Shown here piece after piece: positions 25,338 through 34,129 of a DNA stretch of 64,000 bases. Source of the stretch: Sulfitobacter delicatus (GTDB lineage: Bacteria; Pseudomonadota; Alphaproteobacteria; Rhodobacterales; Rhodobacteraceae); contig NZ_FNBP01000009.1 of assembly GCF_900102535.1 (NCBI RefSeq), positions 96,976 through 160,975 of the forward strand. The letters are read 5' to 3'. The notes under the pieces were generated by a model. That model made no database searches, was not told the origin of the DNA, and saw only the letters and a program-made list of their open reading frames with translations. Position numbers and translations under genes: made by a program. How positions within the stretch are numbered: position 1 is the first letter of the stretch; the number at the start of each line of letters is the position of its first letter.

Positions 25338-25437
25338 GCAATTTTTTACCAACTGCGCCCCTATGCTGCGGTGCTGCGTGACTTGTGGGTCGCGCTGTGG
25401 TCCACTGAATTTCTAAACACCCACCATGGAGGATTGT

Positions 25438-25602
25438 ATGGCTTTGAACGCACATCTGGACACCTTGAAGCGGAAGCATCAGGCGATGAGTGAGGCGGTT
25501 GAAAATGCCCAACGCGCCCCCGGCGTGGACGATCTACAAGTGGCTTCGATGAAGAAAGAAAAACTGCGTCTGAAAGAGGAGATCAATCGCCTGTCTGCCT
25601 AA
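25438..25602 (+). CDS. DUF465 (YdcH-like) small helical protein
   Basis: 54 aa: HLDTLKRKHQAMSEAVENAQ followed by an acidic turn and the basic helix MKKEKLRLKEEINRLSA. Two helices with a charged zipper pattern match the DUF465/YdcH family, whose function is unknown. A strong GGAGG lies 5 bases before the ATG. It stands alone, with about 100 free bases upstream, and is followed by a hairpin. Confidence 0.85.
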   Translation: MALNAHLDTLKRKHQAMSEAVENAQRAPGVDDLQVASMKKEKLRLKEEINRLSA

Positions 25603-25628
25603 TTACAGACGCAGAAAGTAATTGCACC

Positions 25629-25654
25629 TGCCGGATCGCTAAAGCGGTCCGGCA
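25629..25654. terminator. Hairpin between DUF465 and DMT-transporter genes
   Basis: An 11-base-pair stem TGCCGGATCGC / GCGGTCCGGCA (one T-G pair) with a TAAA loop. It lies between two convergent genes, but neither side has a proper T-run, so it is either a weak bidirectional terminator or an mRNA 3'-end stabiliser. Confidence 0.5.
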
Positions 25655-25688
25655 ACCTTGGTGTTGAGTATCGCCTACTGCCCTGCGA

Positions 25689-26591
25689 TTAGCGAGGCGT
25701 CTGGTCATCTGCGAGCGCAGGTGAGGCGGGTTTGGATAGGCTCGCGCGCGCGGCGATCAATGCGCCTCCCGTGATGAGCAACGCTGCCCAGAAAAGGGTT
25801 GCACTGGCCGCAGCGGCGCCAGCAACCACCAAAACAATCGTCGACAACAATGGCGCGGCATAGGAGCTTGTGCCGAGAAGTTGAATGTCGCCCCGCTTTA
25901 CGCCGATATCCCAAACGTAAAAGGCCAGTCCTACCGGCCCAAGGCCCAGTCCCGCGATGGCGGCCCAGCCGAGCGCATGATCGGGCAAGATGGTCTCTTC
26001 GAACAGCAAATGCAGCGGGAATGATAGGGCGGCGGTTGCGAGGCAAAAGACGGCTACACTGGCAGTGGGGGCCGATCCAACGCGGCGAGACAGGACAGAA
26101 TAGCCTGACCACGTCAGCGCGCAGAGCAATGCCAAACCGTATCCGGGAAGATGCGCGGCCGAGAATCCTTTGCCCCCGCCCGCAATAATCAACGCCGCCC
26201 CGGCAAAGCCTAGGACGGCCCCGATCACATGGCCGCGTCGAAGCTGTTCGCCGGGCAGGAGGCCAGAAAAAACCACAATGAGCAGCGGCCAGAGATAGGC
26301 AATCAGCCCCGCCTCCGCCGCCGGGGCCAGCCGCAGCGCCGAGAAATAAAGCGCGTGGTAGCCAAACAGGCCGAGCGTGCCGAAGGCATAGACCTTAAGC
26401 GGTACTTTTCGCAGTTCCCCGGCGGTGCCGCTGGCAAGGGTCCAGATAAGCCCCAACGTGCCCCCGATGGCGAAACACAGCGTATTGAGCAGCAGGGGCG
26501 GGGTCGGGGCCGAGCCGACTGTGAACAGCGCGAGAAGCGCCCAGAGCAGGACGGCGATGAACCCGATTGCGGTGGCCTTTTGGCGGCTCAT
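25689..26591 (-). CDS. DMT superfamily (EamA) transporter
   Basis: 300 aa with about ten hydrophobic spans in two EamA repeats: AIGFIAVLLWALLALFTVG opens the first, and LCALTWSGYSVLSRRVG the second. It is an inner-membrane exporter or importer of small metabolites with unknown substrate. The start at 26591 (MSRQKATAIG) is chosen because AAGGAG sits 6 bases before it; ATGs at 26606 and 26651 lack this. It is downstream of phbB on the same strand but separated by that gene's terminator. Confidence 0.9.
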   Translation of the reverse strand: MSRQKATAIGFIAVLLWALLALFTVGSAPTPPLLLNTLCFAIGGTLGLIWTLASGTAGELRKVPLKVYAFGTLGLFGYHALYFSALRLAPAAEAGLIAYLWPLLIVVFSGLLPGEQLRRGHVIGAVLGFAGAALIIAGGGKGFSAAHLPGYGLALLCALTWSGYSVLSRRVGSAPTASVAVFCLATAALSFPLHLLFEETILPDHALGWAAIAGLGLGPVGLAFYVWDIGVKRGDIQLLGTSSYAAPLLSTIVLVVAGAAAASATLFWAALLITGGALIAARASLSKPASPALADDQTPR

Positions 26592-26662
26592 GGTCTGCTC
26601 CTTCATTCCGTCCCGCGGGTATGCGCGCTGAGGTCTGTTGGGGCAAGCCATAGAAAGCTAGC

Positions 26663-26698
26663 AAAATGAAAACGCCCCCGCGGAAGTACGCGAGGGCG
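26663..26698 (-). terminator. Rho-independent terminator after phbB
   Basis: On the minus strand a 10-base-pair stem CGCCCTCGCG / CGCGGGGGCG with one mismatch and a 6-base loop is followed by TTTTCATTTT (26672-26663). It lies 30 bases past the phbB stop and separates the PHB operon from the transporter. Confidence 0.85.
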
Positions 26699-26727
26699 CT
26701 AGTTTGAACGCTACCTGTCGGGAGATC

Positions 26728-27450
26728 TCAGACGACGAATTGTGCGCCGTTGGCCGAGATTGTCGAGCCATTGATGAAGCCTGCGTCGTCGGAGACGAGG
26801 AAGGCCACCGCGCGGGCGATTTCCTCCGGCTCACCCAGACGGCCAGCGGGGATCTGCGCGATGATGCTCTCGCGGACCTTTTCCGGCACGGCCATGACCA
26901 TATCGGTCGCGATATAGCCGGGGCAGACCGCGTTTGCAGTGATGCCTGCGCGCGCGCCTTCTTGGGCCAGCGACTTCACAATGCCCAAATCGCCCGCCTT
27001 GGTCGCTGCATAGTTCACCTGCGCGAACTGCCCTTTCTGGCCGTTGATAGAGGAGATCACGACGATCCGTCCGAACTTACGCTCACGCATGCCGGGCCAA
27101 ACGGGATGGATGGTATTGAAAACACCGGTGAGGTTGGTCGCGATGACCTCGTTCCACTGATCCGGTGTCATCTTATGGAAGGGCGCGTCGCGGGTGATGC
27201 CCGCGTTGGCGACGACCACTTCAATCGGGCCCAACTCGGCTTCGACTTTCTCGATGCCCGCTTTCGAGGCCTCGTAATCTGCCACGTTCCATTTGAAGGT
27301 CTTGATGCCGGTCTCTTCGGTGAACTTTACCGCGGCGTCGTCATTGCCAGCGTAAGTCGCGGCGACGGTATAGCCCTTGTCTTGCAGAGTTTTCGAGATC
27401 GCCGCGCCAATGCCGCGGCTCCCCCCGGTGACCAATGCGATACGTGACAT
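26728..27450 (-). CDS. phbB: Acetoacetyl-CoA reductase
   Basis: 240 aa short-chain dehydrogenase that reduces acetoacetyl-CoA to (R)-3-hydroxybutyryl-CoA with NADPH for polyhydroxybutyrate. Visible are the nucleotide motif TGGSRGIGAAISK, the NAG motif (VVANAGITRD), the catalytic Ser in VVISSINGQKGQ and the YAATKAG Tyr/Lys pair. CPGYIATDM and the end SANGAQFVV are typical of PhbB. The ATG at 27450 follows GGGAGGGAA. It lies 75 bases after phbA on the same strand. Confidence 0.96.
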   Translation of the reverse strand: MSRIALVTGGSRGIGAAISKTLQDKGYTVAATYAGNDDAAVKFTEETGIKTFKWNVADYEASKAGIEKVEAELGPIEVVVANAGITRDAPFHKMTPDQWNEVIATNLTGVFNTIHPVWPGMRERKFGRIVVISSINGQKGQFAQVNYAATKAGDLGIVKSLAQEGARAGITANAVCPGYIATDMVMAVPEKVRESIIAQIPAGRLGEPEEIARAVAFLVSDDAGFINGSTISANGAQFVV

Positions 27451-27525
27451 AATTCCCTCCCTCAAGGTAACGTTATTGCAAATGCATGTTTCGGCGCGCA
27501 AGAAAGTTGCGCGCCGAATATAGTC

Positions 27526-28701
27526 TTAGGGGCGCTCAAGGCACATGGCAACACCCATCCCGCCGCCAATGCACAAGGTCGCCAAACCTTTTTTAGCGCC
27601 GCGACGCTGCATTTCAAAAAGCAGGGTGTTGAGCACGCGTGCACCGGAGGCGCCAATGGGGTGGCCGATGGCGATAGCGCCGCCGTTCACATTGACGATC
27701 TCGGGGTCCCAGCCCATCTCTTTGTTCACTGCACAGGCCTGTGCGGCGAAGGCTTCGTTGGCTTCCACAAGGTCAAGATCCTCGGGCTTCCAACCGGCTT
27801 TTTCCAACGCCTTGCGCGAAGCATAGACCGGGCCGACGCCCATGATCGACGGGTCAAGACCGGCGGTCGCATAAGAGGCGATTCGTGCCAGTGGCGTGAT
27901 GCCGCGTTTCTCGGCCTCGTCGGCGCTCATCAGCAAAGCACCAGCGGCGCCATCGTTCAGGCCGGAAGCATTGGCCGCTGTGACCGACCCTTCTTTGGTG
28001 AAGGCTGGGCGCAGCTTTTGCATTGCTTCGATGGTGGCGCCGTGGCGGATGTACTCATCCTGATCGACAACCGTCTCACCTTTGCGGGACTTGATTGTGT
28101 AACCGACGATCTCATCCTGGAACTTGCCAGCCTTCTGAGCGGCTTCGGCTTTGTTCTGCGAGGCGACGGCAAATTCGTCCTGCTGGTCGCGGCTGATCTG
28201 CCATTTTTCGGCAACGTTCTCGGCGGTCTGACCCATGTGGTAGCCGTTGAATGCATCCCAGAGACCGTCGCGGATCATCGTGTCGATGAACTGCAAATCA
28301 CCCATCTTCTGACCCGAGCGCAGGTTCTGCGCATGGGGGCTCATGCTCATGTTTTCTTGCCCACCAGCGGCAACGATGCTCGCGTCACCCAGTTGGATGT
28401 GCTGGGCAGCCAAGGCAACGGCACGCAGGCCAGAGCCACATACTTGGTTGATGCCCCAAGCAGCGCTTTCTTTCGGCAGGCCCGCGTTGATATGCGCCTG
28501 CCGCGCCGGGTTCTGGCCCTGCGCTGCGGTCAGAACCTGACCGAGAATGGTTTCCGACACTTCGCTCGGGTCGACACCTGCGCGCGCGACCAGTTCTTTG
28601 AGCACGGCCGCGCCCAGATCATGGGCAGGGGTATTGGCAAACGCCCCGCCGAAACTGCCCACGGCTGTGCGGGCGGCGGATGCGATGACGACATTGGTCA
28701 T
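27526..28701 (-). CDS. phbA: Acetyl-CoA acetyltransferase (beta-ketothiolase)
   Basis: 391 aa thiolase that condenses two acetyl-CoA to acetoacetyl-CoA. The nucleophile Cys is in [14 protein letters not shown] (about residue 88), followed by [11 protein letters not shown]. The C-terminal [19 protein letters not shown] holds the catalytic His, and [14 protein letters not shown] the second Cys. With phbB downstream this is the supply part of PHB synthesis. The polymerase phaC is not in the window. AGAGGAA precedes the ATG. Confidence 0.97.
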   Translation of the reverse strand: MTNVVIASAARTAVGSFGGAFANTPAHDLGAAVLKELVARAGVDPSEVSETILGQVLTAAQGQNPARQAHINAGLPKESAAWGINQVCGSGLRAVALAAQHIQLGDASIVAAGGQENMSMSPHAQNLRSGQKMGDLQFIDTMIRDGLWDAFNGYHMGQTAENVAEKWQISRDQQDEFAVASQNKAEAAQKAGKFQDEIVGYTIKSRKGETVVDQDEYIRHGATIEAMQKLRPAFTKEGSVTAANASGLNDGAAGALLMSADEAEKRGITPLARIASYATAGLDPSIMGVGPVYASRKALEKAGWKPEDLDLVEANEAFAAQACAVNKEMGWDPEIVNVNGGAIAIGHPIGASGARVLNTLLFEMQRRGAKKGLATLCIGGGMGVAMCLERP

Positions 28702-28854
28702 GGTTTGAATTCCTCTATCTGACTGGGGCAGGAGGTCACCGCACGGGCTGCTGTCAGCCCGAAGCTCTCCTCCCCTATACGTCAGTGATAGCGGATGTGC
28801 TGCAACGCGGCAACTGAGCAGGCCAAGTCGTGCCGCTGTAGGCGCAAAATGACG
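28702..28854. other. Gap between phbA start and the EAL gene stop
   Basis: 153 bases holding the presumed phbA promoter and leader. A small perfect hairpin GGGCTGCTGTCAGCCC (28745-28760) would lie in the phbA leader. I see no convincing -35/-10 pair and no gene. Confidence 0.35.
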
Positions 28855-29775
28855 TTAACCTGCAGCGCGGTTTTGGCCGGATTTCAGCCAGTCAGGCCGG
28901 GTTGTCGGAGCAGCGTAGTAATAGCCCTGAAGACAATCGATGCCCATCTGGCTGAGCACTGCTGCATCTTCGGCGTTCTCCACACATTCAGCGACGGTCA
29001 GCATGTCGAAATGGGTGGCAATAGAGACAAGGGCCGCCGTCAGGGCACGGTTGTCGGGGTCATGAGCGATACCCTTGATGAACTGCCCGTCGAGTTTGAG
29101 GATGTCGAAGTAGAAATCTTTGAAATAGCGGATCGCCGTATGGCCCGCGCCAAAGTCATCCATGGCAAAGCAGATACCGTGCGGCTGCAACTGATCCATG
29201 AAGTCGGCGACCAGTTCGGGTACCAGCATGGCCGAGCTTTCCGTAATCTCGAGGATCAGTCGCTCGCCAATTGTCGCATCACGGTCGAGCCATCGGCGCA
29301 GCATGCGATTCCATGCCTGATAGCCGATAGAACGCGCTGACATGTTGATCGACAGGCGCAGCCCGGGATTGTCGTGCAAAGCGCTCAGCCCCATGCGCAG
29401 CGCCAGCACGTCGATCTGCCGCCCGGTCTCGTTGTCTTCGATGGAGGACATGAAATCCTTGGCGGGAATGATGCGACCTGTCGCGTCGAGCACACGGATC
29501 AGCCCTTCGTAAAATGCCACGCGGGTAGGATCGCTTGCCCGCATCACCGGCTGAAAGGCCAACAGAGTTTGTTTATGTGCAATCGCCTCGCGCACCATGT
29601 CGAGCGTCGCGCCGTCGCGCTGTGTGACCGCGTGATCGAGCGGGCTTTGTGCTCCGGGGGGCATGTCGGCAATACGGCGTTGGAATCGACGGGTCACATG
29701 GGTACTTTCTGGCTGACTTCGCCAAAGGTATGGGCGAGAAGATGATAACACGGCCTTAATCAGCGGCGATTTCAC
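28855..29775 (-). CDS. EAL domain protein (putative cyclic-di-GMP phosphodiesterase)
   Basis: 306 aa. The EAL domain fills about residues 65-295. The signature reads YEGLIRV (EGL instead of EAL). The remaining metal and catalytic residues appear present: Asn in INMSARS, Glu in LEITESS, the DD pair in MDDFGAG, Lys in LKLDGQFI, Glu in AECVEN, and the final LQGYYYAAP. Hydrolysis of cyclic-di-GMP is thus plausible. There is no GGDEF or sensor domain. The GTG start at 29775 is uncertain; GTG 29697 or ATG 29664 would shorten the unconserved, basic N-terminus. It lies downstream of tag, in the opposite direction. Confidence 0.88.
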   Translation of the reverse strand: MKSPLIKAVLSSSRPYLWRSQPESTHVTRRFQRRIADMPPGAQSPLDHAVTQRDGATLDMVREAIAHKQTLLAFQPVMRASDPTRVAFYEGLIRVLDATGRIIPAKDFMSSIEDNETGRQIDVLALRMGLSALHDNPGLRLSINMSARSIGYQAWNRMLRRWLDRDATIGERLILEITESSAMLVPELVADFMDQLQPHGICFAMDDFGAGHTAIRYFKDFYFDILKLDGQFIKGIAHDPDNRALTAALVSIATHFDMLTVAECVENAEDAAVLSQMGIDCLQGYYYAAPTTRPDWLKSGQNRAAG

Positions 29776-29800
29776 GCCCGGCCAGCCGGGAGGGGGCGAG

Positions 29801-30406
29801 ATGCAGCGTTGCGACTGGGCCGGGGATGATCCGATCTATCAGGCCTACCACGACACGGAATGGGGCGTACCGGAGTATGACAGCCGCGCGCTGTGGGAGA
29901 AGCTCGTTCTGGACGGGTTCCAGGCAGGGTTAAGTTGGATCACGATCCTTAAAAAACGCGACAATTTCCGTAGTGCTTTCGCCGGGTTCGATCCGCATCA
30001 GATCGCCGAATGGGGGGAGGCGGATATTCAGCGGCTGCTGTCTGACCCGGGAATCATCCGCCATCGTGGCAAAATCGAAGCCGCCATCACCAATGCCCGG
30101 GCGTGGCAAGAGATTGAGACGCGCGAGGGGTTTGACCAGTTTATGTGGCGCTATGTCGACGGTGTGCCGTTACAGCCCGCCTTTGCCACACAGGCCGATG
30201 TGCCGCCCAAAACAGCGCTTTCGGAACAGGTGAGCAAGGATCTAAAGAAAGCCGGATTCAAGTTCTGCGGGCCGACGATCACCTATGCGTGGATGGAGGC
30301 CTGCGGGTTGGTCAATGACCATATCCTGACCTGTCACCGCCACGGACCATGTGCTGCAATGGCGGGCGAGGGCGGGGCGGCGCTTGGCGCGAAAATCGCC
30401 CGTTGA
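29801..30406 (+). CDS. tag: DNA-3-methyladenine glycosylase I
   Basis: 201 aa. Excises 3-methyladenine from alkylated DNA. The opening MQRCDWAG and YHDTEWGVP are strongly conserved. LFEKLVLDGFQAGLSW-like text (here LWEKLVLDGFQAGLSW) forms the helix-hairpin core. The C-terminal NDHILTCHRH supplies the zinc His and Cys that pair with Cys4 and His17. GGAGGGGGCGAG precedes the ATG. It is divergent from the EAL gene; 131 bases of rpsD leader follow. Confidence 0.96.
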   Translation: MQRCDWAGDDPIYQAYHDTEWGVPEYDSRALWEKLVLDGFQAGLSWITILKKRDNFRSAFAGFDPHQIAEWGEADIQRLLSDPGIIRHRGKIEAAITNARAWQEIETREGFDQFMWRYVDGVPLQPAFATQADVPPKTALSEQVSKDLKKAGFKFCGPTITYAWMEACGLVNDHILTCHRHGPCAAMAGEGGAALGAKIAR

Positions 30407-30450
30407 CTCCCTGCCGCAGCACCGTATAAGCGCCCCTTCATTGGTGTTGG

Positions 30451-30530
30451 TGGACCCCGCAAGGGGAACCCTGTCGGGCTTCGGCCAAAGGACAACGCCC
30501 TTTACCGCCCCTCGGGGCCTTATAAAGGAG
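30451..30530 (+). promoter_or_regulatory. Structured leader of rpsD with four consecutive small hairpins
   Basis: Within 70 bases upstream of the S4 start codon four stem-loops follow each other: CCCC-GCAA-GGGG (30455-30466), GGC-TTCG-GCC (30477-30486), AAAGG/CCTTT (30487-30503) and GCCC-CTCG-GGGC (30507-30518). The first two have GNRA and UUCG tetraloops. The ribosome binding site AAAGGAG follows at 30524-30530. Such density of stable loops suggests a folded mRNA leader, possibly the site where S4 represses its own translation. Confidence 0.55.
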
Positions 30531-30537
30531 ATCAGCC

Positions 30538-31158
30538 GTGACCAAACGCACAGCTGCCAAGCACAAACTCGATCGCCGCATGGGCGAAAACATCTGGGGC
30601 CGTCCGAAGTCCCCGGTGAACCGCCGCGAATACGGCCCCGGCCAGCACGGCCAGCGTCGTAAGGGCAAGATTTCCGATTTCGGTATCCAGCTGCGCGCCA
30701 AGCAGAAGCTCAAGGGCTACTATGGCGACCTGACCGAAAAGCAGTTCCGTCGCATCTACGGCGAAGCCGAGCGTGTTAAGGGCGATACCGGTGAAAACCT
30801 GATCGGTCTGCTTGAGCGTCGTCTCGACGCCGTTGTTTACCGCGCCAAGTTCGTGCCGACTGTTTTCGCTGCACGCCAGTTCGTGAACCACGGCCACGTC
30901 AAAGTGAACGGCCGCAAGGTCAACATCCCCTCCTACCGTGTGAAAGAGGGTGACGTGATCGAAGTGCGTGACCGTTCCAAGCAGTTGGCCTCCGTTCTGG
31001 AAGCCGTTCAGCTGCCCGAGCGTGACGTGCCGGACTACCTCGAGACAGATCATTCCAAACTGACCGCAACTTTCGTACGCACGCCCGGCCTGTCCGACGT
31101 GCCGTACCCGGTCGTCATGGAACCGAATCTCGTCGTGGAATTCTACGCGAAGAACTAA
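30538..31158 (+). CDS. rpsD: 30S ribosomal protein S4
   Basis: 206 aa primary 16S rRNA-binding protein that nucleates assembly of the small subunit body. The opening [20 protein letters not shown] and the basic [10 protein letters not shown] region are typical of alphaproteobacterial S4. The S4 RNA-binding domain runs from [14 protein letters not shown] through [14 protein letters not shown]. The zinc Cys seen in some S4 proteins are absent. It starts at GTG, 7 bases after AAAGGAG, behind a structured leader and before a strong terminator, so it is monocistronic and away from the main ribosomal operon. Confidence 0.98.
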   Translation: MTKRTAAKHKLDRRMGENIWGRPKSPVNRREYGPGQHGQRRKGKISDFGIQLRAKQKLKGYYGDLTEKQFRRIYGEAERVKGDTGENLIGLLERRLDAVVYRAKFVPTVFAARQFVNHGHVKVNGRKVNIPSYRVKEGDVIEVRDRSKQLASVLEAVQLPERDVPDYLETDHSKLTATFVRTPGLSDVPYPVVMEPNLVVEFYAKN

Positions 31159-31183
31159 GGGTTCTTTCGATCCAAGTGCTTTG

Positions 31184-31220
31184 GGGCCGTGCGGTATATC
31201 ACCGCGCGGCCCTTTTCTTT
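31184..31220 (+). terminator. Rho-independent terminator after rpsD
   Basis: A 12-base-pair stem GGGCCGTGCGGT / ACCGCGCGGCCC (one T-G pair; 31184-31195 with 31201-31212), a 5-base loop, then TTTTCTTT. It lies 26 bases past the rpsD stop. Confidence 0.9.
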
Positions 31221-31328
31221 GTGCGGTTGCCGTGCTGCCCAGATCACAACCGCCACCCGCAAACTTGCTGTGGCATCACTGCGGCGCCCCCGCTAGAAGG
31301 TCAGCAGTAGCGTGAGGATAAGAGCGAG

Positions 31329-32411
31329 ATGACACAGATCGCACCGCAGCCGGGTATTATGGAGATTGACCTCTACCAAGGGGGCGCGGCGCATGTCGCG
31401 GGCCTTGAGAATGTGGTCAAACTCAGCTCGAACGAAAACCCGCTTGGGCCGAGCCCCGCCGCGGTAGAGGCCTATCGCCGCGCCGCCTATGATCTGCACC
31501 GCTACCCGTCGTCCGACCATGGTGCGCTGCGCGGTGCCATTGCCGAGGTGCTCGGGCTCGACGCCGAGCGGATCATCTGCGGTGCCGGGTCGGATGAGAT
31601 CATCGCCTTTCTCTGCCAGGCTTATGCTGGGCCGGGAACTGAAGTTGTGCATACCGAACACGGCTTTGCCATGTACCGCATCTCCGCTCTGGCCGCGGGT
31701 GCGACACCTGTTGAAGTGCCCGAACGTGAGCGGGTCACCGATGTCGACGGGATCCTCGCCGCCTGTACCGATGCCACGCGGCTGGTGTTCATCGCCAACC
31801 CCAACAACCCCACCGGCACGATGATCGGACTGGCTGAGTTGGAACGTCTGGCCGAAGGGCTGCCGCCGCAAGCTCTGCTGGTACTCGACGGTGCCTATGC
31901 CGAATATGTCGAAGGCTATGATGGTGGCGCGGAACTGGTTGATCGCCGGGATAACGTTGTGATGACGCGGACTTTCTCGAAACTTTACGGTTTGGGCGGG
32001 CTGCGGATCGGTTGGGGCTATGGACCGGCCCATGTGATCGATGTGCTGAACCGGGTGCGTGGGCCTTTCAATATCTCCCAAGCCGCGCTCAACGCCGCTG
32101 AGGCTGCGATCCGTGACCGGGTTTACACCGACCATTGCCGGGCCGAGAACGCCCGCTGGCGCGGTTGGCTAGCGGATGCCTTGGCCGAGATCGGCGTGCC
32201 GTCGGACGTCTCCTGCGCCAACTTCGTGTTGGCCCGTTTCGCCAATCAGGCCGAGGCCGAGGCCTGTGATGACTACCTGAAGACTCAAGGGCTGATCGTG
32301 CGCCGCGTTGCTGGCTATAACCTGCCGCAATGCCTGCGTATCACTGTGGGCGATGAAAGCGCCTGCCGCCGCGTGGTTCACGCAGTGCGGCAGTTTAAGG
32401 GGGTGCGTTGA
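31329..32411 (+). CDS. hisC: Histidinol-phosphate aminotransferase
   Basis: 360 aa PLP enzyme of fold type I, making histidinol phosphate; many bacterial HisC also act on phenylpyruvate or prephenate. [15 protein letters not shown] opens the fold, [12 protein letters not shown] is the cofactor-ring segment, and [20 protein letters not shown] contains the PLP lysine and phosphate-binding Arg. It is joined to tyrC by TGATG. That pairing suggests use in aromatic amino acid synthesis as well as histidine synthesis. Confidence 0.95.
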   Translation: MTQIAPQPGIMEIDLYQGGAAHVAGLENVVKLSSNENPLGPSPAAVEAYRRAAYDLHRYPSSDHGALRGAIAEVLGLDAERIICGAGSDEIIAFLCQAYAGPGTEVVHTEHGFAMYRISALAAGATPVEVPERERVTDVDGILAACTDATRLVFIANPNNPTGTMIGLAELERLAEGLPPQALLVLDGAYAEYVEGYDGGAELVDRRDNVVMTRTFSKLYGLGGLRIGWGYGPAHVIDVLNRVRGPFNISQAALNAAEAAIRDRVYTDHCRAENARWRGWLADALAEIGVPSDVSCANFVLARFANQAEAEACDDYLKTQGLIVRRVAGYNLPQCLRITVGDESACRRVVHAVRQFKGVR

Positions 32412-33331
32412 TGGCGCAGGTCTATGGCAGGGTCGCCCTGATCGGGCTGGGGTTGATTGCCTCCTCGCTGTTCTGGGCGATCAAACGGGGCGGTTTGGCG
32501 GGCGAAGTGACCGGCTATGCCCGCAGCGATGAGACCCGCGCAACTGCGCGCGAGATTGGTCTTTGCGACCGGGTTTGCGACACGGCGGCCGAGGCCGTAG
32601 CGGGCGCCGATCTGGTGGTGCTCTGCGTACCGGTGGGCGTCATGGGCGCGGTCGCTGCTGAAATTGCGCCGCATTTGGCCCCCGGGGCGACCGTGACAGA
32701 TGTGGGCTCGGTCAAGGCCGATGTCATCGCACAGGTCGGCCCGCATCTGCCCAAAGGCGTACATTTCATTCCCGGCCACCCGCTTGCGGGAACCGAGCAT
32801 TCCGGCCCGCGCAGTGGCTTCGCTGAGCTTTTCGACAACCGCTGGTGCCTGTTGGTGCCGGTTGAAGGCACGGATGTGGAGGCCATCGCACGGCTGCGCG
32901 CGCTCTGGGAAGGGGCGGGTGCCCATGTCGAGGAAATGGACGCTGAGCATCATGATCTGGTCCTTGCTGTCACCTCCCATGCGCCGCACCTCATCGCCTA
33001 CACGATGGTTGGTGTGGCCGATGATCTGCGGCGGGTGACCGATAGCGAGGTGATCAAATATTCCGCCGCCGGTTTCCGCGACTTTACCCGGATTGCTGCC
33101 AGCGACCCAACCATGTGGCGCGACGTGTTCCTCACCAACAAGGACGCGACGCTGGAGATTCTGGGCCGCTTCACTGAGGAGCTTTTTGCTTTGCAAAGGG
33201 CGATCCGCACCGGCGACGGCGACCACTTGCATGCCTATTTCACCCGCACCCGCGCAATCCGGCGGGGCATTATCGAGGCCGGGCAGGACACCGATGCGCC
33301 AAACTTCGGCCGGGGCGGGCCGAAGCCATGA
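32411..33331 (+). CDS. tyrC: Prephenate/arogenate dehydrogenase
   Basis: 306 aa NAD(P)-dependent dehydrogenase of tyrosine synthesis. VALIGLGLIASSLFWAIK is the nucleotide-binding motif with Ala in place of the third Gly position. VGSVKADV and the substrate loop HFIPGHPLAGTEHSGP follow, then the helical C-terminal dimer domain. There is no ACT or chorismate-mutase domain, so this is the monofunctional type. ATG 32411 overlaps the hisC stop by one base; TTG 32408 is directly before it. Its stop overlaps the extensin-family start (ATGA). Confidence 0.95.
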   Translation: MAQVYGRVALIGLGLIASSLFWAIKRGGLAGEVTGYARSDETRATAREIGLCDRVCDTAAEAVAGADLVVLCVPVGVMGAVAAEIAPHLAPGATVTDVGSVKADVIAQVGPHLPKGVHFIPGHPLAGTEHSGPRSGFAELFDNRWCLLVPVEGTDVEAIARLRALWEGAGAHVEEMDAEHHDLVLAVTSHAPHLIAYTMVGVADDLRRVTDSEVIKYSAAGFRDFTRIAASDPTMWRDVFLTNKDATLEILGRFTEELFALQRAIRTGDGDHLHAYFTRTRAIRRGIIEAGQDTDAPNFGRGGPKP

Positions 33332-34122
33332 AATCTTGGGCCGCCGCATGTTTGATCTTGGTCGGACAGGTGGCCGCCGCGGCCGGGCCGGAAAGCTCTA
33401 TCCGGCCTGAACTCCGACGCGGCACCGGCACAGTGCCCGTCATCGTTGCGCCCTCGGGAGCTTTGCCCAAACCTGCCCGCGACCCCGCAGCACGCGAAGC
33501 CGTCGATGGCGGGCGCGGTTTGGGCTTCTCCCTCCGTCCCTTCCTGCGCAGCCGCAAGGTTGAGAAGGCCGCCCGCGCGCGGCGGGCGCTGCTGGCGAAG
33601 GGTGCGGTTTGCGGTGATCTGGCAATACAAGGCGAAGCGGTGGGCCGGGTGCGGGGGCGGATCAGCGGCTGCGGGATCGAAAACGCGGTCAAAGTACGTT
33701 CCGTCTCGGGCATTCGGCTTAGCCAGCCTGCGGTGATGGACTGCACCACAGCCAAGGCGCTCGACAAATGGGTGCGGCAATCGGCGGTCCCGGCCTTGGC
33801 CAACCAAGGGGGCGGGCTGAAAGGGTTGCGTGTGGCCGCGCATTACATCTGCCGAACCCGAAACAACCGCAAGGGCGCGAAGATTTCAGAACACGGCAAA
33901 GGCCGCGCCATCGACATTTCGGGGTTTCAGTTGGCAAACGGCAGCACGGTCTCCGTGCTCAAAGGCTGGGGGGCGCGCTCCAGCAGCAAGGCAATGCGCC
34001 GGATGCACAGGGGGGCCTGCGGCCCCTTCGGCACGGTGCTCGGCCCCGAAGCAGATCGCTATCACCGCGATCACTTTCACTTCGACACCGCCCGCTATCG
34101 CAGCGGCAGCTACTGCCGCTAA
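33328..34122 (+). CDS. Extensin family protein (secreted)
   Basis: 264 aa. A signal peptide (MKSWAAACLILVGQVAAAAG) is followed by a variable, Arg/Ala-rich stretch. The conserved extensin-like C-terminal domain starts near GAVCGDLAIQGEAVG and contains CGIENAVKVRSVSG, HYICRTRNN, SEHGKGRAIDISGF and YHRDHFHFDT. The Cys pairs and the H-x-RAID and HFHFD motifs resemble a zinc-dependent peptidase-like active site (inference). It is last of the hisC-tyrC unit by an ATGA overlap, although its job in the envelope is unrelated. Confidence 0.9.
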   Translation: MKSWAAACLILVGQVAAAAGPESSIRPELRRGTGTVPVIVAPSGALPKPARDPAAREAVDGGRGLGFSLRPFLRSRKVEKAARARRALLAKGAVCGDLAIQGEAVGRVRGRISGCGIENAVKVRSVSGIRLSQPAVMDCTTAKALDKWVRQSAVPALANQGGGLKGLRVAAHYICRTRNNRKGAKISEHGKGRAIDISGFQLANGSTVSVLKGWGARSSSKAMRRMHRGACGPFGTVLGPEADRYHRDHFHFDTARYRSGSYCR

Positions 34123-34129
34123 GGGTGAC

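Noticed and set aside
25629..25654. Strong bidirectional terminator
   Set aside because: The stem is good but neither strand has a T-run, so it is listed only as a weak candidate.
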